A program made the translations under genes and the position numbers. 10,366 nt of DNA, from contig JAPLBW010000002.1 of the NCBI GenBank assembly GCA_026392555.1, positions 1 through 10,366 of the forward strand. The letters run 5' to 3'. This DNA is from Actinomycetota bacterium. GTDB taxonomy: Bacteria; Actinomycetota; Actinomycetes; UBA12327. Below the pieces are notes generated by a model, which worked only from the letters and a program-made list of their open reading frames with translations, searched no databases and was not told where the DNA came from. Positions 4,832 to 10,366 of the stretch are shown here, piece by piece. Each line of letters opens with the position of its first letter. Position 1 is the first letter of the stretch.

Positions 4832-6340
4832 TTGAACCCAGTAACTGCGTCGGATGGCCTGCCGGAAAAGTTTGCATTCCTTGGTTTGACCTATGACGAC
4901 GTCTTGTTGCTGCCTGGTGCATCCGATGTCGTGCCCAGCCAAGTGGACACCACATCACGCCTGACCCGCAATATTTCGGTCAAGATCCCGTTGGTTTCTT
5001 CGGCCATGGACACCGTGACGGAAGCGCGTTTGGCGATCGCCATGGCGCGTCAAGGTGGCGTTGGTGTTTTGCACCGCAACCTCTCCATTGAAGATCAAGC
5101 GGCCCAAGTGGATTTGGTCAAGCGTTCGGAAGCGGGCATGGTGACCAATCCGGTGACCTGTGGCCCAAATGACACCTTGGCTGATGTGGACGAATTGTGC
5201 GGCCGCTACCGCATCAGCGGTGTTCCCGTCATCGATGAATCAGGATTGCTCCTGGGCATCGTGACGAATCGTGACATTCGTTTTGAAACCGATATGTCTC
5301 GCAGTGTGCGCGACGTCATGACACCGATGCCGCTGGTCACTGGTCCAGTGGGAATTTCTGGCGATGACGCGATGGGTCTGCTCGCGTTGAACAAGATTGA
5401 AAAGCTTCCGCTGGTCGATGATGCTGGTCTGTTGCGTGGGTTGATTACGGTCAAGGATTTTGAAAAGTCGGACAAGTACCCCTTGGCGACGAAGGATTCA
5501 GCCGGACGGCTGGTCGTTGGTGCCGCCGTTGGTGTCGGCGAAGATTCCTATAAGCGAGCACGCGCTTTGATTGACGCAGCCGTTGACTTCATCGTGGTTG
5601 ACACCGCCCACGGGCATAACAAAGACGTGCTGGAGATGGTCGCTCGCCTCAAGCGTGATACAGCCGTTGACATTGTCGGTGGAAACATCGCTACCCGGGC
5701 CGGTGCGCAAGCTCTCATCGATGCTGGTGCCGATGGCATCAAGGTCGGAGTGGGACCTGGCTCGATCTGCACCACCCGTGTTGTGGCCGGAGTGGGCGTG
5801 CCACAGGTCACCGCTATTTACGAAGCGTCCTTGGCTGCGCGCGCCGCTGGCGTTCCGGTCATCGGCGATGGTGGCTTGCAATACAGCGGCGACATTGCGA
5901 AGGCCTTGGTCGCTGGCGCTGACACCGTGATGTTGGGTAGCTTGCTCGCCGGTTGCGACGAAACCCCTGGCGATTTGATCTTTATTAACGGCAAGCAGTT
6001 CAAGTCCTACCGCGGCATGGGCTCGCTGGGTGCCATGCAATCGCGCGGTACTCGACGCTCGTACAGCAAGGACCGTTACTTCCAAGACGATGTGTTGAGT
6101 GAAGACAAGCTCGTTCCCGAAGGCGTCGAAGGTCAAGTTCCTTATCGCGGACCCCTGGCTGCTGTTGCGCACCAATTGGTGGGCGGCTTGCGTGCATCAA
6201 TGGGCTATGCCGGAACGTCCACCATTCCTGAATTGCAAGACCGAGGACGTTTTGTTCGCATTACGGCCGCCGGGCTTCGTGAGAGTCACCCACACGATGT
6301 CCAAATGACAGTGGAAGCCCCGAACTACCAAGGCAACTGA
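4832..6340 (+). CDS. guaB: IMP dehydrogenase
   Basis: GuaB oxidises IMP to XMP with NAD+, the first committed step to guanine nucleotides, in the cytoplasm. The 502-residue product contains the N-terminal LTYDDVLLLPG (19-29), two CBS domains inserted at about 105-213, VVDTAHGH (255-262), GGN (283-285), the catalytic loop GPGSICTTR with nucleophile C313, GDGGLQYSGD (345-354), MLGSLLAG (367-374) and the flap YRGMGS/YSKDRYF (393-417). All parts are intact and full length. I chose TTG at 4832 because GAGGA lies 9 nt upstream and the resulting N-terminus matches other actinobacterial GuaB proteins. An upstream in-frame TTG at 4805 would add nine residues and coincide with the predicted transcription start. 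It lies 43 bp after bldM and 54 bp before guaA. No purine riboswitch is visible upstream. Confidence 0.96.
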   Translation: MNPVTASDGLPEKFAFLGLTYDDVLLLPGASDVVPSQVDTTSRLTRNISVKIPLVSSAMDTVTEARLAIAMARQGGVGVLHRNLSIEDQAAQVDLVKRSEAGMVTNPVTCGPNDTLADVDELCGRYRISGVPVIDESGLLLGIVTNRDIRFETDMSRSVRDVMTPMPLVTGPVGISGDDAMGLLALNKIEKLPLVDDAGLLRGLITVKDFEKSDKYPLATKDSAGRLVVGAAVGVGEDSYKRARALIDAAVDFIVVDTAHGHNKDVLEMVARLKRDTAVDIVGGNIATRAGAQALIDAGADGIKVGVGPGSICTTRVVAGVGVPQVTAIYEASLAARAAGVPVIGDGGLQYSGDIAKALVAGADTVMLGSLLAGCDETPGDLIFINGKQFKSYRGMGSLGAMQSRGTRRSYSKDRYFQDDVLSEDKLVPEGVEGQVPYRGPLAAVAHQLVGGLRASMGYAGTSTIPELQDRGRFVRITAAGLRESHPHDVQMTVEAPNYQGN

Positions 6341-6368
6341 TTTTTCTCAGACGCATGTGCTCGTTGGA

Positions 6369-6387
6369 TTTGGCCAAACTCTAGGAT
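6369..6387 (+). promoter_or_regulatory. Possible guaA promoter element with overlapping palindrome
   Basis: TAGGAT (6382-6387) fits a TANNNT -10 box and ends 7 nt before the guaA GTG, which would make the transcript leaderless. TTTGGCCAAA (6369-6378), a perfect 10-bp palindrome, sits just upstream and could be an operator. The AGGA inside the hexamer could instead be a Shine-Dalgarno sequence spaced 8 nt on a readthrough guaB-guaA transcript. The sequence alone does not decide. Confidence 0.4.
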
Positions 6388-6394
6388 CGGTGTC

Positions 6395-7969
6395 GTGACT
6401 TCGTCAGACCAGCCCACCGTCGTCGTTGTTGACTTTGGAGCGCAGTACGCGCAGCTCATTGCGCGTCGAGTACGCGAGGCGAAGGTCTTTTCCCAGATCG
6501 TCCCCCACACCATCTCGGCCGCTGAGTTAACCGCAATGAATCCAGCCGCCGTGATTTTGTCCGGTGGTCCGGCCAGCGTGTATGCCGACGGCGCACCGTC
6601 CATTGATGCGGGCGTCTTTGCCGCAGGTATCCCGATATTTGGTATTTGCTACGGCTTCCAAACGATGGCTGCGGCTTTGGGCGGCACCGTCGCACAAACC
6701 GGCGTAAGTGAGTTCGGCGGTACGGCACTGACGGTGACCGAGCCGAAGTCCGCCCTCTTTGACTCACTGAGTTCCTCGCTGAATGTGTGGATGTCACATG
6801 GCGATGCGGTGCATACCGCTCCCGATGGATTCACCGTAACCGCTACGACCCAGGGCGCCCCCGTCGCGGCCTTTGAAAACCTCGATCGACGTTTGGCTGG
6901 AGTGCAATTCCACCCCGAAGTCATGCACAGCGAACACGGTCAAACGATCCTGGAGCATTTCCTCTATAACATCGCCGCAATTGCACCGAACTGGACGATG
7001 AGCAACGTCATTGATGACCAGGTTGCACTGATCAAGCAACAAGTCGGGTCAAAGGCGGTCATCTGTGGCCTCAGTGGTGGCGTGGATTCAGCGGTTGCCG
7101 CTGCCATCGTTCACAAAGCGGTGGGGGACCAACTCACGTGCGTATTTGTTGACCATGGTTTGTTGCGCAAGGGCGAAGCCGAACAAGTCGAGCGCGACTA
7201 TGTTGCGGCCACCGGCATCAAACTCAAGGTTGTTGATGCTCGGGAACGATTCCTTGAAGCTCTCGCTGATGTCAGTGACCCGGAAACCAAGCGCAAGATC
7301 ATTGGCCGCGAATTTATCCGCGTCTTTGAGCAAGCCGCTCGCGAAGTCGTTGCGGAGGCCGGCGAGCAGGGTGACGAAGTCGAATTCCTCGTTCAAGGCA
7401 CGCTCTATCCAGATGTCGTGGAATCTGGTGGCGGTAGCGGAACGGCCAACATTAAGAGTCACCACAACGTGGGTGGTCTACCTGATGACTTGCAGTTCTC
7501 CTTGGTTGAGCCGTTGCGCACCTTGTTTAAGGATGAAGTCCGCGCCGTGGGTCTTGAGTTAGGACTTCCGCCCGAGATTGTCTGGCGCCACCCGTTCCCC
7601 GGGCCGGGACTGGCGATTCGCATCATTGGGTCTATCACCGAAGAGCGTTTGGCGATCTTGCGTGAAGCTGATGCGATTGCTCGTGAGGAATTGACAGCCG
7701 CTGACTTAGATCGCGACATTTGGCAGTGCCCTGTGGTGTTGTTAGCTGACGTTCGCAGCGTCGGAGTACAGGGCGATGGCCGCACTTACGGCCACCCGAT
7801 CGTCCTGCGACCGGTGTCTAGCGAAGACGCCATGACTGCGGACTGGTCTCGATTGCCTTATGACGTGCTGGCCCGCATCTCCACGCGAATCACCAATGAA
7901 GTGCGCGACGTTAATCGCGTCACGTTGGACATCACTAGTAAGCCGCCGGGCACCATTGAATGGGAGTAG
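6395..7969 (+). CDS. guaA: GMP synthase (glutamine-hydrolysing)
   Basis: GuaA converts XMP, ATP and glutamine to GMP, directly after GuaB in the pathway. The 524-residue protein is full length. The N-terminal class I glutamine amidotransferase domain (about 7-195) has nucleophile C85 in GICYGFQ and H173/E175 in GVQFHPEV. The ATP-pyrophosphatase domain follows, with the P-loop SGGVDS (227-232), CVFVDHGLLRKGE, and LVQGTLYPDVVESG. The dimerisation domain includes WRHPFPGPGLAIRI and the family's typical end KPPGTIEWE. The GTG at 6395 is the only start that keeps the conserved VVVVDFGAQY near residue 10, because the next in-frame ATG is at residue 48. It is 54 bp behind guaB. The downstream dehydrogenase starts 2 nt after its stop, so it is probably translationally coupled. 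Confidence 0.97.
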   Translation: MTSSDQPTVVVVDFGAQYAQLIARRVREAKVFSQIVPHTISAAELTAMNPAAVILSGGPASVYADGAPSIDAGVFAAGIPIFGICYGFQTMAAALGGTVAQTGVSEFGGTALTVTEPKSALFDSLSSSLNVWMSHGDAVHTAPDGFTVTATTQGAPVAAFENLDRRLAGVQFHPEVMHSEHGQTILEHFLYNIAAIAPNWTMSNVIDDQVALIKQQVGSKAVICGLSGGVDSAVAAAIVHKAVGDQLTCVFVDHGLLRKGEAEQVERDYVAATGIKLKVVDARERFLEALADVSDPETKRKIIGREFIRVFEQAAREVVAEAGEQGDEVEFLVQGTLYPDVVESGGGSGTANIKSHHNVGGLPDDLQFSLVEPLRTLFKDEVRAVGLELGLPPEIVWRHPFPGPGLAIRIIGSITEERLAILREADAIAREELTAADLDRDIWQCPVVLLADVRSVGVQGDGRTYGHPIVLRPVSSEDAMTADWSRLPYDVLARISTRITNEVRDVNRVTLDITSKPPGTIEWE

Positions 7970-7971
7970 TC

Positions 7972-8691
7972 ATGAGCGGTAATCCGGTCATGTGTGTGAC
8001 GGGTGCCAATCGCGGTATTGGGCTTGAGCTGGCCCGTCAATATTTAGCTGATGGCTGGGATGTCATCGCCACTGTTCGCAGCATGGATATTTCCGATGAG
8101 TTGGCAGCCGTGGTTGCGGCTCACCCCAACCTGCGGGTTGAACAGCTGGAAATCGGTGACGCGGAAAGCGTGCGAGCGTTCGCCGAACGCTTGAATGGCC
8201 AACCGATTGACCTGTTGATCAACAATGCGGGGACATTTGGCCCGTTGCCCTTCGTGGAAAACATCCAGAAGCAGCGATTCGGCACGGTTGACCTAGATGT
8301 GTGGGCCGATGTATTGCGCGTTAACACCTTGGGGACTGTCAACGTCACGGAGGCATTGGTAGACAACGTCGCCGCTAGTGCGAAAAGGATGATCGTCACG
8401 TTGTCCAGTGGTGCTGGCTCCATCGGCGGAAGTGATCGAACTGCCATGGCCTATACCACGAGCAAAGCTGCCCTTAATAAGGCGATGACCATCGTTGCTC
8501 GCACTGTGCAAGACCGCGACATCGTTGTAGCGATCATGTGTCCTGGGTACGTGCGTACCCGCATGGGCTTGGGTGGCGGCGATGTGGATGTTGATGAGAG
8601 TGTGGCCGGCTTGCGGTCGTTGATCAGTGGGTTCACGATGTCTGACTCTGGAACATTTCGTCGCTACAACGGCGATGTCATCCCATGGTGA
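7972..8691 (+). CDS. Short-chain dehydrogenase/reductase (SDR)
   Basis: A 239-residue classical SDR with a Rossmann fold. The cofactor motif TGANRGIG is at 10-17, NNAG at 84-87, N118 in RVNTLG, catalytic S145/S146 in TLSSGAG, Y161-x3-K165, and CPGYVRT at 190-196. The basic residue after the cofactor loop (R14) and the VRS after the second strand suggest NADP(H), which is inference. The overall pattern resembles the carbonyl-reductase/C-factor-like SDR group. The substrate cannot be predicted. The ATG at 7972 has GGGAG (7962-7966) 5 nt upstream. The ATG at 7960 lies inside guaA and lacks a ribosome site. It lies 2 nt after guaA and 10 nt before the broken aldo/keto reductase, so the three probably form one transcription unit. 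No link to guanine synthesis is evident. Confidence 0.9.
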   Translation: MSGNPVMCVTGANRGIGLELARQYLADGWDVIATVRSMDISDELAAVVAAHPNLRVEQLEIGDAESVRAFAERLNGQPIDLLINNAGTFGPLPFVENIQKQRFGTVDLDVWADVLRVNTLGTVNVTEALVDNVAASAKRMIVTLSSGAGSIGGSDRTAMAYTTSKAALNKAMTIVARTVQDRDIVVAIMCPGYVRTRMGLGGGDVDVDESVAGLRSLISGFTMSDSGTFRRYNGDVIPW

Positions 8692-8701
8692 GGATCTCGG
8701 C

Positions 8702-9596
8702 ATGAGAACGCGCAATCTTGGGCAATCACAGTGCTTTATCTCCGGCTTGGGTTTGGGTTGCAACAACTTTGGTTGGCGCATTGATGAAGAGCGAACGCGC
8801 GAGGTGGTGGATGCTGCGCTTGCGGGCGGGATTTTCTTCTTTGACACCGCTGATGTGTACGGCGACAGTGGAAAGTCCGAAGAGTTTCTTGGTCGGGCGC
8901 TGGCGAAGCGTCGAGCCGATGTAGTCATCGCGACGAAATTTGGCCACGACTCGATGCCGATGGGTTACGACCCTGCCCTTGGGGCCTACGGAGGGCGGAC
9001 CTACATCCGCTTTGCGGTCGAGCAGTCACTTCGACGCTTGGGCACTGACTACATCGACCTGTATCAAATGCATTCCCCTGATACCTCCACGCCGATTGAG
9101 GAGACGCTTCTAGCTCTCCACGAGCTGGTGGTCGAGGGAAAGGTTCGCTACATCGGCAACTCACAATTCTCGACCGAGCAGATTCGCGCCGCCGGTGATG
9201 CCGTTACTCAAGGCCGAAGCCTTGGACGAACTGCTTCCGACCGCTATCGACTATGGCTTGGGAGTCTTACCTTTCTTTCCGTTAGCCAGCGGATTGTTGA
9301 CCGGAAAGGTTCGTCGCGATCAAGCCTGGCCCACGGATGGTCGACTCCAGGATCGACAAGCCTTAGTGACCGACCAGCAGCTTGATGTCATCGAAGCGTT
9401 GAGTGTGTGGGGGAGCGAAAACGGTCGCACCTTGCTCGAGTTGGCTATCGGAGTCTTGGCCATGACCCGCCCGGTGAGTTCGATTATCGCGGGAGCGACA
9501 TCCGTGGCGCAGGTGGAAGCCAACGTTGCGGCTTATGAGTGGAAGCCCACTCCTGCCGAGGTTGAGCAGTTATGGAGTTTGGCGCTGAAGGAGTAA
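8702..9596 (+). pseudogene. Aldo/keto reductase disrupted by internal deletion and frameshift
   Basis: The N-terminal part (frame of ATG 8702, real up to about 9213, 171 residues) is a normal aldo/keto reductase. It has the catalytic tetrad D48 and Y53 in FFDTADVYGDSGKSEE, K79 in IATKFG and H124 in DLYQMHSPD, then VRYIGNSQFS. After about residue 171 this frame becomes unrelated and stops at 9385. The C-terminal part resumes in another frame (from about 9213, KAEALDELLPTAIDYGLGVL, to the stop at 9594-9596), including PFFPLASGLLTGK and the cofactor motif IIAGATSVAQVEANVAA. Relatives have about 15-20 residues between these parts, with a QNEYSLL-like cofactor segment, absent here in all frames. 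A loss of 3n+2 bases (about 50) would explain both gap and frame. The start has GAGGA overlapping the upstream gene's stop, spaced 7 nt. An assembly error is the main alternative. Confidence 0.82.
9209..9224. repeat. Perfect inverted repeat at the aldo/keto reductase junction
   Basis: CAAGGC-CGAA-GCCTTG is a 6-bp stem with a 4-nt loop, lying exactly where the two reductase reading frames part. Such a hairpin may have favoured a slippage deletion or a local assembly collapse. Its location, not its strength, makes it notable. Confidence 0.6.
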
Positions 9597-9633
9597 TTCG
9601 CGCGCCACATCGTGATTTGCGTGGCGGTGTGGC

Positions 9634-9639
9634 TACCCT
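9634..9639 (+). promoter_or_regulatory. Possible -10 box of a leaderless promoter for the membrane protein gene
   Basis: TACCCT fits TANNNT and ends 6 nt before the ATG at 9646. No Shine-Dalgarno sequence is visible in front of that ATG, so a leaderless mRNA is the simplest reading. No good -35 box is seen. Confidence 0.4.
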
Positions 9640-9645
9640 TTATGC

Positions 9646-10011
9646 ATGGATATTCTTCGCGAAATCGTGCTCGTCGTTCACTTCATCGGACTTGCCAGCT
9701 TGTTTGGTGGCTTCTTCGTCCAAATGACGGCGCGAGAAAAAGTCATCAACAACGCCATGTTCCATGGTGTTCTGGTACAGCTGGTGACCGGAATTTTGCT
9801 GGTGGGTCTGCGCGAGATGCAAGGTCTTGAGGTTGATCAGGTCAAGGTGGCTGTGAAGTTAGTGCTCACACTGGTGATCGCTGTGCTGATCGTCATTAAC
9901 CGCAAGAAGGCCACGGTTGCGCTTCCAGTGTGGGCCATCATCGGCGGTTTAACGCTGCTCAACATTGTCATCGCTGTGTTGTGGACTGGTGGAGCGGTCG
10001 ACCCGACCTAA
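9646..10011 (+). CDS. Small four-helix membrane protein of unknown function
   Basis: The 121-residue protein has four predicted membrane segments, judged by eye: about residues 6-27 (IVLVVHFIGLASLFGGFFVQ), 37-57 (HGVLVQLVTGILLVGL region), 66-86 (KVAVKLVLTLVIAVLIVI), and 92-114 (ALPVWAIIGGLTLLNIVIAV). Short polar loops separate them, with ARE-K (about 29-32) after the first helix and NRKK after the third. There is no signal peptide or recognised catalytic motif. Histidines H12 and H40 sit within or at the edge of the first two helices, a pattern seen in some haem- or metal-related small membrane proteins, but that is speculation. The start is ATG 9646. ATG 9642 is out of frame. The stop lies 1 nt from that of the convergent deacetylase gene, with no terminator between. 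I do not recognise the family with certainty. Confidence 0.82.
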   Translation: MDILREIVLVVHFIGLASLFGGFFVQMTAREKVINNAMFHGVLVQLVTGILLVGLREMQGLEVDQVKVAVKLVLTLVIAVLIVINRKKATVALPVWAIIGGLTLLNIVIAVLWTGGAVDPT

Positions 10012-10012
10012 C

Positions 10013-10366
10013 TCAGCCCGTCGTGACAACGCGGAATGATTCAACGACTGCTTCAGCTGGCAATTCCATGCCATTGGCTCGAGCGGTTTCTGCCCCAAGT
10101 TTCATCCACTGCGTGATCATCCCTCGCATGTCATCCATGTGTGCCGTCTGCGATGCGTGGGCATCGAGTGCGGCGAACTTGGTGTCTAAGTGTGCGCTGA
10201 CGTCCACCCAGTGATTGGGGTTGGCATCAGCCATGAGCCACACTTCGCGAACGGTCCACGCTTCCAAGCCTTCGTCATTGAGCAAGGCGGGATGCGCAAA
10301 GGGATTGCGTGCGTCGGGATAGATCGCCTGGATGGCTGCTTCGCCGGCAGCTAGGTGATCGGGGTG
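10013..10366 (-). CDS. PIG-L/LmbE-family deacetylase, C-terminal fragment
   Basis: The minus strand is open from the right edge to a TGA at 10015-10013, encoding the last 117 residues of a gene that begins outside the window. The fragment opens with HPDHLAAGEAAIQAIYPDAR. HPDHxxxG is the second metal-site motif of zinc-dependent PIG-L/LmbE N-acetylglucosaminyl deacetylases, a family that in actinobacteria includes MshB and Mca of mycothiol metabolism. DARNPFAHP and VREVWLM follow, matching the usual segment after the motif, then a helical tail with HASQTAHMDD (about 69-78 of the fragment). The first motif (AHPDDE-like) would be off the edge. The precise substrate cannot be assigned. The sequence after HPDH looks like general PIG-L members more than MshB or Mca. 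The apparent start at 10285 is only an internal TTG. The gene is convergent with the membrane protein gene, with 1 nt between the stops. Confidence 0.85.
   Translation of the reverse strand, partial: HPDHLAAGEAAIQAIYPDARNPFAHPALLNDEGLEAWTVREVWLMADANPNHWVDVSAHLDTKFAALDAHASQTAHMDDMRGMITQWMKLGAETARANGMELPAEAVVESFRVVTTG

Noticed and set aside
5498..6175. Minus-strand frame of 225 codons inside guaB
   Set aside because: It is antisense to the conserved catalytic half of IMP dehydrogenase, with no ribosome site or family features.
9195..9240. Programmed ribosomal frameshift in the aldo/keto reductase
   Set aside because: No slippery heptamer is evident, and a simple shift would still lack the conserved 15-20-residue segment, so a deletion explains the data better.
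9195..9596. Independent small gene starting at ATG 9195
   Set aside because: Its sequence from about residue 6 is the C-terminal third of an aldo/keto reductase, and no ribosome site precedes it. It is the second half of the broken gene.
1..10366. CRISPR array, insertion sequence, tRNA or prophage
   Set aside because: No regularly spaced repeats, transposase or integrase frames, cloverleaf-like sequences or phage genes were seen. The gene content is core chromosomal.

Overview
The window looks like chromosomal DNA from an actinobacterium of moderate GC content. The evidence is a GroEL1-type chaperonin with a histidine-rich tail, a WhiB-family iron-sulfur regulator with WhiB3/WhiD cysteine spacing, a BldM-like response regulator, and IMP dehydrogenase and GMP synthetase of actinobacterial type. 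The order groES-groEL1, convergent whiB3/whiD, bldM, guaB resembles what I recall of the Streptomyces whiD-bldM-guaB region and the Mycobacterium groEL1/whiB3/guaB2 region. The genus cannot be named from the sequence.

Layout. Positions 1-297 (minus) hold the N-terminal part of a gene that reads off the left edge, probably a THUMP-like/class I SAM-dependent methyltransferase. It diverges from groES. Between them lies a CIRCE (HrcA) operator whose spacer contains the -35 box of a good sigma-A-type promoter. groES (468-761) and groEL1 (870-2498) form a heat-shock operon. It has two hairpins in its 5' leader, two more between the genes, and a strong terminator at 2509-2547.

whiB3/whiD (2595-2909, minus) converges on groEL1. 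It diverges from a MerR-type regulator with a degenerate cobalamin-binding-like C-terminal half (3079-4056). A bldM-like regulator (4177-4788) follows, and then guaB (4832-6340, probable TTG start) and guaA (6395-7969), the two consecutive steps from IMP to GMP.

guaA is followed after 2 nt by a short-chain dehydrogenase (7972-8691) and then by an aldo/keto reductase. The reductase is broken by an apparent internal deletion and frameshift, with a perfect short inverted repeat at the junction (about 9209-9224). A small four-helix membrane protein (9646-10011), probably expressed from a leaderless transcript, ends 1 nt from the end of a convergent PIG-L/LmbE deacetylase that enters from the right edge.

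No mobile element, CRISPR array, tRNA, rRNA or phage gene is visible. I found no clear new defence or biosynthetic system. The points most worth a second look are the broken reductase, the altered cobalamin-pocket motif of the MerR regulator, the 15-bp tandem repeat across the whiB3 stop codon, and the structured RNA around groES. No gene-free stretch exceeds 300 bases.
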